The notes under the pieces were generated by a model. The model ran no database searches. It was given only the letters and a program-made list of their open reading frames with translations, and had not been told where the DNA came from. A program made the translations under genes and the position numbers. This document shows positions 1-4,993 of a DNA stretch of 5,563 bases, in pieces. The stretch comes from an uncultured Eubacteriales bacterium. Lineage in GTDB: Bacteria > Bacillota > Clostridia > Christensenellales > Pumilibacteraceae. Numbering within the stretch: position 1 is the first letter of the stretch; every line of letters begins with the position of its first letter. The stretch lies in the NCBI GenBank assembly GCA_900555875.1, contig USNB01000089.1:1-5563 (forward strand). Direction: 5' to 3'.

Positions 1-2
1 GA

Positions 3-596
3 AATCCGGTCAGCGGCGACGGTTATTCGGTGACGGGCTTCGGAGCGCGCGCACTCGTATCTCTGTGCGACGGCAGCGGCAGCGGCAGACCCGCTTCGCG
101 TCTGTCCAGAGCGGCGCTCTCGATCATAGAGGATCAGTATAAAGCGGGATTCGACGCCGCGGAAGGCGTGGACTCGGTGAACTCCTTTCTTTCGTCGCGT
201 CCCGGCGAGGAATTCGGAGCGATGGACGTGCTGGGGATAGACCTCGTCACGGGAGAGACGGATATCATCAAAGCGGGCACTCCTCCCACGCTCGTTATGC
301 GCGGAGAGACCGTCACGGTGATAGGAGGTTCGTCTCTGCCCGTGGGAGCGCTGGACAATGCGTCGTATTCGCTTGCACGCCGCAGGCTGGAGGCGGGCGA
401 CTGTATAGTGATGGTTACCGACGGCGTGTCCGACGTGCTGAAAGATCTGCCAGCCGCGGCGTCTGCGGCTTTCGGCCCCAATGTGCGGCGCATGGCGGAG
501 AGCATACTTGCCGCTGCGTGCGGGCAGGGCTGCCGCGATGACATGAGCGTGCTTGTGGTGCGGCTCGTTAGGTCCTCGGAGAAGGCGGACGCTTAA
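3..596 (+). CDS. spoIIE: Stage II sporulation protein E (SpoIIE)-like PP2C serine phosphatase, C-terminal part (5' truncated)
   Basis: The reading frame is open from the left edge, so only the last 197 residues are present. They cover most of a PP2C/SpoIIE phosphatase domain. Visible motifs, in partial numbering, are GDGY near residue 5, CDGSGSG near 22 (compare the SpoIIE DGMGNG motif), GTPPTLVMRG near 92, LPVG near 112, VTDGVSD near 138 and CRDDMSVLVVRL near 177. The aspartates expected to bind the two metal ions are all kept, so the domain should be active. In the family, SpoIIE is a polytopic membrane protein that dephosphorylates SpoIIAA-P at the asymmetric septum and so activates sigma-F. 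The membrane part would lie outside the window. No terminator is obvious before the next gene, 43 nt downstream. An alternative is another membrane-linked SpoIIE-domain phosphatase; the motif match, including the DDM(S/T)VxVVR end, favours SpoIIE itself. Confidence 0.85.
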   Translation, partial: NPVSGDGYSVTGFGARALVSLCDGSGSGRPASRLSRAALSIIEDQYKAGFDAAEGVDSVNSFLSSRPGEEFGAMDVLGIDLVTGETDIIKAGTPPTLVMRGETVTVIGGSSLPVGALDNASYSLARRRLEAGDCIVMVTDGVSDVLKDLPAAASAAFGPNVRRMAESILAAACGQGCRDDMSVLVVRLVRSSEKADA

Positions 597-602
597 AAAC
601 AT

Positions 603-631
603 TTGCTTTTGGACCCGGACGGTGGTATCAT
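603..631 (+). promoter_or_regulatory. Possible sigma-A-like promoter just before the histidine phosphatase gene
   Basis: TTGCTT (603-608) and TATCAT (626-631) are separated by 17 nt. Each hexamer is an imperfect match. If used, transcription would start around 637-640, at or next to the ATG at 640, which would give a leaderless or nearly leaderless mRNA. CATAAT (629-634) is an alternative -10. Evidence is weak; the gene could instead be read through from spoIIE. Confidence 0.3.
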
Positions 632-639
632 AATATCAT

Positions 640-1197
640 ATGGTAACACTGCTCATAGTCCGACATTCGAAAACGCCCTGGAATCTTGCGGGGCGCATAC
701 AGGGGCGCAGCGATATCCCGCTCGCTCCGGAGAGCGAACAGCCGACGCGTGAAGCGGGGAAGAAACTCCTCCCTCCGCCCGACGTCGCTTATTGTTCGCC
801 GCTCATCCGTGCCAGACGCACGGCGGAACTGCTCCTCGAAGGCAGCAGGATAACGCCTGTCCCGGACGAACGTCTTATCGAGCGCGATTTCGGCGTACTC
901 GACGGAAAGACGTATGACGAACTCGGTCTGCCCGATCATACCGGGCTGTTCTATGTCATGGACGAAGCTCTCGGCGCGGAAAAAAGCGAAGACGTGTTCG
1001 CCCGCGTGCGTTCATTTCTTGAGGATATGTATAAAAAGCACGACGGAAAACGCGTGCTCGTAGTGTCTCACGGAGTGTGCATATCCTATCTCGCGTATGC
1101 GCTCACGCATGACAGGTGGGATGCGTCGGAATATACGCTCGAATACATAAAGAACCTCGACGTCATCATGCGCACGTTCCCGGGAGGCGGGAAATGA
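640..1197 (+). CDS. Histidine phosphatase family protein (phosphoglycerate-mutase-like)
   Basis: This is a complete 185-residue protein of the histidine phosphatase superfamily, which hydrolyses phosphoesters through a phosphohistidine intermediate. The N-terminus has a beta strand followed by RHSKTPWN; His9 is the expected nucleophile, and Ser replaces the usual Gly of RHG. Other family residues are present: SPLIRARRTAE (about 53-63) with Arg57, the acid/base region LIERDFGVLDG (79-89) with Glu81, and VVSHG (141-145) with the second catalytic His144. The substrate cannot be told; relatives include cofactor-dependent phosphoglycerate mutases, CobC-type and broad-specificity phosphatases. The start is well fixed because an in-frame TAA lies at 631-633, only nine bases upstream, but no good Shine-Dalgarno precedes it (GGTGG at 621-625 is 14 nt away). 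Its stop overlaps the trmL start by 4 nt (ATGA), which suggests translational coupling. Confidence 0.88.
   Translation: MVTLLIVRHSKTPWNLAGRIQGRSDIPLAPESEQPTREAGKKLLPPPDVAYCSPLIRARRTAELLLEGSRITPVPDERLIERDFGVLDGKTYDELGLPDHTGLFYVMDEALGAEKSEDVFARVRSFLEDMYKKHDGKRVLVVSHGVCISYLAYALTHDRWDASEYTLEYIKNLDVIMRTFPGGGK
1182..1187 (+). promoter_or_regulatory. Ribosome binding site fixing the trmL start
   Basis: GGGAGG ends 6 nt before the ATG at 1194. It supports that start over in-frame candidates further upstream, such as 1116, which would overlap the histidine phosphatase gene deeply and would add residues before the conserved N-terminal strand. Confidence 0.7.
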
Positions 1198-1655
1198 TAA
1201 GCATAGTGCTGGTAGAACCGGAGATCCCCGAGAACACCGGCAATATCTCCCGCACCTGTGCGTGTACGGGAATGCCGCTCTATCTCGTGGGGAAATTGGG
1301 CTTCGAGATCACTCAGTCGCGCGTCCGGCGCGCAGGACTTGATTATTGGGACAAGCTGCAGATCGAGCATGTCCCCGGTCTGTCCGTGCTTACGGAACGG
1401 TTCGGCGAGGAAAAGTTCTACTATTTCTCGTCAAAAGCCTCGCGGATATATTCCGACGTGTCTTTCCCGGACGACGCCTTTCTCGTTTTCGGCAAAGAGA
1501 CAAAGGGGCTTCCGCCCGATCTCGTCGCATCTCACCCCGACCGTTCGCTGCGCATACCCATGCGTCCCGCGCTTCGCTGCCTCAATCTTTCCAACAGCGT
1601 GGCGCTGGCGGCGTATGAGGCGCTGAGGCAGCATGACTTTTTCGGCATGCGGTAA
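1194..1655 (+). CDS. trmL: tRNA (cytidine(34)-2'-O)-methyltransferase TrmL (SPOUT family)
   Basis: The protein has 153 residues, close to the usual TrmL length of about 155. TrmL methylates the 2'-O of the wobble nucleotide of certain tRNA-Leu species, using S-adenosylmethionine, in the cytoplasm. The three SpoU/TrmH motifs are clear: motif 1 EPEIPENTGNISRTC at 8-22, motif 2 LVFGKETKGLP at 97-107, and motif 3 LRCLNLSNSVALAAYEALRQ at 127-146. The last two form the trefoil-knot cofactor site. There is no N-terminal RNA-binding extension of the kind seen in longer SpoU proteins, which favours TrmL over TrmH or RlmB. The start at 1194 has a good Shine-Dalgarno and overlaps the upstream stop by 4 nt. 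The gene ends inside a strong terminator and is therefore the last of its transcription unit. Confidence 0.93.
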   Translation: MISIVLVEPEIPENTGNISRTCACTGMPLYLVGKLGFEITQSRVRRAGLDYWDKLQIEHVPGLSVLTERFGEEKFYYFSSKASRIYSDVSFPDDAFLVFGKETKGLPPDLVASHPDRSLRIPMRPALRCLNLSNSVALAAYEALRQHDFFGMR

Positions 1656-1690
1656 CATGGGGCAGCGTGAGCTGCCCCATGTTACTTTTT
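1652..1690 (+). terminator. Rho-independent terminator after trmL
   Basis: A perfect 15-bp inverted repeat (arms 1652-1666 and 1671-1685) encloses a GTGA loop, which has the GNRA tetraloop form. It is followed directly by five Ts (1686-1690). The trmL TAA stop (1653-1655) lies in the lower left stem. No T run follows on the opposite strand, so it should act only on + strand transcripts. Confidence 0.9.
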
Positions 1691-1716
1691 CAACGAAATA
1701 TTTTAATTGTATTCGA

Positions 1717-1745
1717 CCGTTTTTTGCGCGGGTGCGATAAAACGG
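1717..1745. other. Imperfect inverted repeat between trmL and the alarmone synthetase gene
   Basis: CCGTTTT (1717-1723) pairs with AAAACGG (1739-1745), and an inner CGC/GCG pair (1727-1729 with 1734-1736) closes a GGGT loop after an internal mismatch. It sits 9 nt beyond the stop codon of the - strand synthetase gene, so it could slow or end that transcript, but no T run follows it on the - strand. The role is uncertain. Confidence 0.3.
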
Positions 1746-1754
1746 GACGCAATA

Positions 1755-2453
1755 TTAAAGTATACGATCCCTGATCGCCTGCATCCTCGCGTCGAGCGAG
1801 TAGGCGATATCCGCGCACTCCTTGAGGTCTGCGGCGAGGATCTCCGGATCGGGGATCTCTTTTTTATATTTTATGTCGTGCTCGAGACTTGCCCAGAAAT
1901 CCATGGCTATCGTTCGGAACTGCACTTCCACGCGCACCGAATGCTTCTTTTCGGAGAAGAAGACCGGCACTTCCACCACCATGTGATAGCTGCGGTAGCC
2001 GTTGGGCTTGGGCTGCCTTATGTAATCCTTTACCTTTATAACGGTGATGTCGTCCTGTTTGCCGAGCATGTCCGCGACGGTATATATATCGTCGACGTAC
2101 TGACATATTATGCGTATGCCCGCGATGTCGTTCAGGTTTTCCGTCATCGATTTCAGGTTGAATTCGTATCCGCCGCGCCGCAGTTTTCCGAATATGCTCT
2201 CGGGACTTTTTACGCGGCTTTCTATGCGGTCTATCGGGTTGCGCGGCCGGCTTATCGACAGCTCCTCGTCCAGCACTTCGAATTTCGTTTGTACTTCGCG
2301 TATCGCGCAGTGGTACAAAGTCATATACCATCTGAATCCCTGCAGCGTTTCGAGAACGACGGCTGAATCCGTATCCTCGCCCAGCGCTCTGGCTATGAAC
2401 GAACGTACATTGCGTTCTTCCGATTCTGTTTTGTTTTCTTTTTTCTGCGGCAT
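1755..2453 (-). CDS. Small alarmone synthetase, GTP pyrophosphokinase family (RelP/YwaC-RelQ type)
   Basis: This 232-residue single-domain (p)ppGpp synthetase transfers pyrophosphate from ATP to GTP or GDP. It has no HD hydrolase domain and no TGS or ACT regulatory domains, unlike the long Rel/SpoT proteins. The RelA/SpoT synthetase signatures are present: SRVKSPESIFGKL at 79-91 (ATP side), NDIAGIRIICQYVDDI at 108-123 with the metal-binding Asp109, KPNGYRSYH at 149-157 with the GTP-stacking Tyr153, and VEVQFRTIAMDFWASLEH at 175-192 with Glu176 and Gln178. Two regions, KFEVLDEEL...NPIDRIESRVKS (57-83) and the C-terminal IAYSLDARM (216-224), remind me more of B. subtilis YwaC (RelP) than YjbM (RelQ); this comparison is from memory. 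The N-terminal 30 residues are polar and unmatched. A strong Shine-Dalgarno and a near-consensus promoter precede the gene. It converges on trmL and diverges from rpmH. Confidence 0.92.
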   Translation of the reverse strand: MPQKKENKTESEERNVRSFIARALGEDTDSAVVLETLQGFRWYMTLYHCAIREVQTKFEVLDEELSISRPRNPIDRIESRVKSPESIFGKLRRGGYEFNLKSMTENLNDIAGIRIICQYVDDIYTVADMLGKQDDITVIKVKDYIRQPKPNGYRSYHMVVEVPVFFSEKKHSVRVEVQFRTIAMDFWASLEHDIKYKKEIPDPEILAADLKECADIAYSLDARMQAIRDRIL

Positions 2454-2458
2454 CGCAG

Positions 2459-2467
2459 CCTCCTTTT
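2459..2467 (-). promoter_or_regulatory. Strong ribosome binding site of the alarmone synthetase
   Basis: Read on the - strand the sequence is AAAAGGAGG, ending 5 nt before the ATG at 2453. This fixes the start and suggests efficient translation. Confidence 0.85.
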
Positions 2468-2520
2468 CCCTCTGTCGTTATGCCGCGTGCGGCAGTCTCC
2501 GTGCGGCTCTTATCACGGAT

Positions 2521-2549
2521 ATTATATCATTTTATGCGCTTTCGGTCAA
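2521..2549 (-). promoter_or_regulatory. Sigma-A-type promoter for the alarmone synthetase
   Basis: On the - strand TTGACC (2549-2544) and a consensus TATAAT (2526-2521) are separated by 17 nt. The expected transcription start is near 2514, leaving an untranslated leader of about 60 nt. The leader holds only a short GCCG/CGGC stem candidate, and no known riboswitch was recognised. The near-consensus form suggests vegetative, not purely stress-induced, transcription. Confidence 0.85.
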
Positions 2550-2621
2550 CCCCTTGCGCATATGAGGCGGAAGAAGCGCCCGCAATGAACGTACAACGGG
2601 GGTAAAACCTTGCCAAATCGC

Positions 2622-2651
2622 TTGACTTGAGATGCTCGGTTCATATATAAT
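2622..2651 (+). promoter_or_regulatory. Sigma-A-type promoter of the rpmH-rnpA-yidD-yidC-jag operon
   Basis: TTGACT (2622-2627) and a consensus TATAAT (2646-2651) are 18 nt apart. Transcription should start around 2658, giving a leader of about 55 nt before rpmH. The leader contains AAGGAAG (2695-2701), 11 nt before the ATG, a slightly long but plausible Shine-Dalgarno spacing. The -35 elements of this and the divergent promoter are about 72 bp apart, so a regulator binding between them could affect both. Confidence 0.87.
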
Positions 2652-2712
2652 GAATCGGTAACATTATGCCCGATCGAGGCAAATAACAGATCAAAAGGAA
2701 GTTTACGAAAAA

Positions 2713-2865
2713 ATGAAAAGAACTTACCAGCCCAAGAAGAGAACGCAGCGCAAGGTGCACGGTTTCAGAGCCAGAATGAAGACGACGGCGGGCCGCAGAG
2801 TGCTCAAGCGCCGCCGCGACAAGGGCAGAAAGAACCTTACGCCCAAGCCCCTCGGCAGAGGCTGA
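2713..2865 (+). CDS. rpmH: 50S ribosomal protein L34
   Basis: This 50-residue, very basic protein is ribosomal protein L34 of the large subunit, which packs against 23S rRNA. The N-terminus MKRTYQPKKR and the following KVHGFRARM (14-22) and GRRVLKRRRDKGRK (27-40) match the family almost throughout. It is a few residues longer than the usual 44-46, because the typical short ending is replaced by NLTPKPLGRG. The gene opens the operon behind its own promoter, and its TGA shares one base with the rnpA ATG (TGATG). The rpmH-rnpA pairing is one of the most conserved in bacteria. It is too short to stand out in simple ORF searches, but the identification is secure. Confidence 0.97.
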   Translation: MKRTYQPKKRTQRKVHGFRARMKTTAGRRVLKRRRDKGRKNLTPKPLGRG

Positions 2866-3215
2866 TGCTTGCCAAAGCGTTCAGACTGCGTCTGCGAGGC
2901 AGTTTTGCGTATGTCAGAGCGCACGGCACGAAGTACAACGAACGCGCGCTCTCATATGTCGTACTTCGCGGCAGGGGAAAACGCATAGGTTTCATCGTAT
3001 CGAACAAGATAGGCAAGGCTGCGCGGCGCAATCTAATAAAGCGTCGCATGCGCGCCGTCGTCCGCGAACTTCTTCCCCGGATATGCGACGGACAGATGAT
3101 CTTCATCGCCCGTCCGGGGATATCGGGGTTGACGTATGCCGCGCTCAGAAGCCTCATGACGTCCCTGCTTGAAAAGGCGGGGATGCTGAAGGCGGCGGAG
3201 GTTACGCGCGCATGA
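2865..3215 (+). CDS. rnpA: Ribonuclease P protein component
   Basis: This is the 116-residue protein subunit of RNase P, which helps the catalytic RNA bind and cleave the 5' leader of precursor tRNAs. The length is typical. Family landmarks are the basic N-terminus AFRLRLRGSFAYVRAHG (5-21), IGFIVSNKIGKAARRNLIKR (41-60) covering the conserved RNA-binding helix, and FIARPG (80-85). In that helix the usual RNR signature reads RNL, with Leu57 (codon CTA) in place of the second Arg. The start shares one base with the rpmH stop. The only upstream purine stretch, GAGG at 2858-2861, is just 3 nt away, so translation probably depends on reinitiation after rpmH. The end overlaps yidD by 4 nt. Confidence 0.95.
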   Translation: MLAKAFRLRLRGSFAYVRAHGTKYNERALSYVVLRGRGKRIGFIVSNKIGKAARRNLIKRRMRAVVRELLPRICDGQMIFIARPGISGLTYAALRSLMTSLLEKAGMLKAAEVTRA

Positions 3216-3514
3216 TACTCAGAAGACGGCGCAAACTCACTCCGCTCAGAGCGGTCGTAAAAATACTGACGCTGGCATGGCTGTTCCAGGGACTCGTGCT
3301 TCTTTATAAAAAGACGTTGTCCCGTGCCATCGGCAAGTCGTGCATATACTATCCCACTTGTTCGAGCTATATGTATCAGGCTATAGAGGATTGGGGGACG
3401 GTGGCGGGGATCGCTCTCGGTACGGCGCGGTTGCTTCGCTGCAATCCGCTCATGACGGGCGGTTTCGACCCCGTACCGTATAACCCCAAAGGAGAGATAA
3501 AATGGCTTTATTAA
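3212..3514 (+). CDS. yidD: Membrane protein insertion efficiency factor YidD
   Basis: This 100-residue YidD-family protein is a small, membrane-associated helper of YidC-dependent insertion in the species where it has been studied. The N-terminal segment at about 14-33 is hydrophobic to amphipathic and is preceded by a run of Arg and Lys, consistent with attachment to the inner face of the membrane. The family core is clear: GKSCIYYPTCSSYMYQAIE at 41-59, ALGTARLLRCNPL at 68-80 and GGFDPVP at 83-89, with the three conserved cysteines at 44, 50 and 77. The start overlaps the rnpA stop by 4 nt (ATGA), with GGAGG at 3197-3201. The last 13 nt overlap the yidC start, and the Shine-Dalgarno for yidC lies inside this gene, so the two are probably translationally coupled. 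Confidence 0.95.
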   Translation: MILRRRRKLTPLRAVVKILTLAWLFQGLVLLYKKTLSRAIGKSCIYYPTCSSYMYQAIEDWGTVAGIALGTARLLRCNPLMTGGFDPVPYNPKGEIKWLY

Positions 3515-4965
3515 GCGGCATAACGGCGGCGGCGAGCATATTGGCGGAGATAACCGTACAGCCTTATACCACGTTCCCGTGGGCGTTGATACTCAACGGC
3601 GCCATGGACGGTATAGGGTTTTACGCGCTCCGTATCATCCTGCTTACCGTATGCCTCAAGCTCATACTTTCGCCGCTCGATTTCTTTCAGCGCTACAAGA
3701 TGCGCAAGAACCAGCTCATCACCATGCGGCTCAAACCGCAGATGGAGAATCTGGAAAAAGCATACGGCAACAATCCGAAAGTCCTTCAGCAAAAGCAGGC
3801 GGAACTGAATAAGCGCGAGGGCATGAGCTATCTTGCGAGCTGTCTGCCCATGATAGTCACGCTCATCGTGTTCATGTGGCTGTGGTCGGCGATGCGCACG
3901 AATGCCGAATACAAACAGTTCGACAACTACGTGCAGATATACGAGCGCTACGACTCGGCATATGTGCAGGCGTTCGGCAGCGACGGCGACGGCTATAGCT
4001 GGTATGACAGCGCGACCGACAGGCTGCGCTCCGATTACGGCGACGAATTCGAGACCGCTTTCGGCGCAGCATACGAAGAGGCTTACGCCGCCGATCCTTC
4101 GACGGCGCGCGCAGGGGCATACGATACGGCGATCGCGGATGCCGCGGTCACGGCGAGCGCGGAATTCGCTACCGATTATTTCACGCTGTTCGCTACGATG
4201 TATGCGGATTCTTACGATACTTATGTCTCGTCCGGTGCGGGGACAGACTATGCGACGCTTGCCGGAAACGCTTCCGTAGTCGCGAGACTGACGGCGTCCG
4301 ACAGAGTGTCGTCCGACTATTGCGTGGGCAAGGCTCAGCGCGAGGCAGCCGATTTCTTTAACGGAACGGGCGCGTATGACGGAGAGGGATACGCTTACGA
4401 TTCGTTCCTCTGGATACGCGATATCTGGTCGCCCGATACGCCCTGGTCGAGTTCCATCGCCGAAGACGGAAACGATTTTGTCAGCCGCGTGGGGACATAC
4501 GCAACGGATGCGAGCCGTTCCGGCATAAGCGAGGAAGAGCTTGTGAAGATGGTGAGTTCGTACGATACCGTTATGAAACTCATCCTCGAGGGCGACAACG
4601 TCGGCGTGAACGGCTTCCTCGTACTGCCCGTACTTGCCGTAGCGCTCAATATAGTGTCGCAGATAATAATGCGCCGCCAGCAGAAAAAAAGCGGACAGGA
4701 CGCGCAGCTCGGTCAGAACAAGGGCTGTATGACGGCGATGGTGTTCGTCATGCCGCTGCTCATGGCATATTTCGCGTTCATATACTGCGCGGCGTTCACG
4801 TTGTATATGGTCGTGAACTCCGCGATGAGCCTTCTCATCAACCTCGTGACCACAGGAATAACGCGTAAGATGATACCTGCGGACAGCGCGGCAGGAAGAG
4901 CGGGCGAGCGCATCGAGACGCAGGGCAGACCCGATCCCAACGTCGGAAAGCGCGGAAAGAAGTGA
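3502..4965 (+). CDS. yidC: Membrane protein insertase YidC/Oxa1/Alb3 family, with large extracytoplasmic insertion
   Basis: This 487-residue YidC-type insertase integrates membrane proteins with or without SecYEG. The five core helices are recognisable at about 38-58, 110-130, 371-390, 410-430 and 431-453. After the first helix, FFQRYKMRKNQLITMRLKPQ and the charged segment to about 108 form the cytoplasmic hairpin, followed by the family phrase YLASCLPM. SFLWIRDIWSPD (301-312) matches the FLWIxDLxxxD motif that normally follows the second core helix closely. Here about 165 acidic, Tyr/Ala-rich residues separate them, and some 58 more follow before the third helix. Single-domain Gram-positive YidC proteins have about 260-290 residues. 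Lys53 stands where the groove Arg is usual. No lipobox signal peptide is evident at the N-terminus. The C-terminal tail is basic (GKRGKK), as expected for ribosome contact. AAAGGAGA at 3488-3495 is a good Shine-Dalgarno. Confidence 0.93.
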   Translation: MALLSGITAAASILAEITVQPYTTFPWALILNGAMDGIGFYALRIILLTVCLKLILSPLDFFQRYKMRKNQLITMRLKPQMENLEKAYGNNPKVLQQKQAELNKREGMSYLASCLPMIVTLIVFMWLWSAMRTNAEYKQFDNYVQIYERYDSAYVQAFGSDGDGYSWYDSATDRLRSDYGDEFETAFGAAYEEAYAADPSTARAGAYDTAIADAAVTASAEFATDYFTLFATMYADSYDTYVSSGAGTDYATLAGNASVVARLTASDRVSSDYCVGKAQREAADFFNGTGAYDGEGYAYDSFLWIRDIWSPDTPWSSSIAEDGNDFVSRVGTYATDASRSGISEEELVKMVSSYDTVMKLILEGDNVGVNGFLVLPVLAVALNIVSQIIMRRQQKKSGQDAQLGQNKGCMTAMVFVMPLLMAYFAFIYCAAFTLYMVVNSAMSLLINLVTTGITRKMIPADSAAGRAGERIETQGRPDPNVGKRGKK

Positions 4966-4980
4966 TCTTCCGCGCGATGC

Positions 4981-4987
4981 AGAGAGG
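4981..4987 (+). promoter_or_regulatory. Ribosome binding site supporting the TTG start of jag
   Basis: AGAGAGG ends 6 nt before TTG 4994-4996. The only nearby ATG, at 4977, is in another frame and meets a stop after six codons. The TTG start gives an N-terminus that fits the family exactly. Confidence 0.65.
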
Positions 4988-4993
4988 CATATT

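Noticed and set aside
571..615. GGTCC/GGACC pair around the spoIIE stop as a terminator
   Set aside because: It is only a 5-bp stem with a 35-nt loop and no T run; there is no real support for a terminator between spoIIE and the next gene.
1116..1193. Possible 26-residue upstream extension of TrmL
   Set aside because: TrmL proteins begin at the strand equivalent to MISIVLVEPE. The ATG at 1194 has a good Shine-Dalgarno, and the extension would overlap the histidine phosphatase gene.
1707..2366. A 219-codon + strand open frame opposite the alarmone synthetase
   Set aside because: The translation is rich in Tyr, His and Phe with no family motifs, has no ribosome site and no promoter, and lies entirely antisense to a well-supported gene.
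2454..2712. Possible replication origin upstream of rpmH
   Set aside because: dnaA and oriC often lie here, but no DnaA-box cluster or AT-rich unwinding region is visible. TTATCACGG near 2510-2518 is only a weak single match, and the neighbour is an alarmone synthetase.
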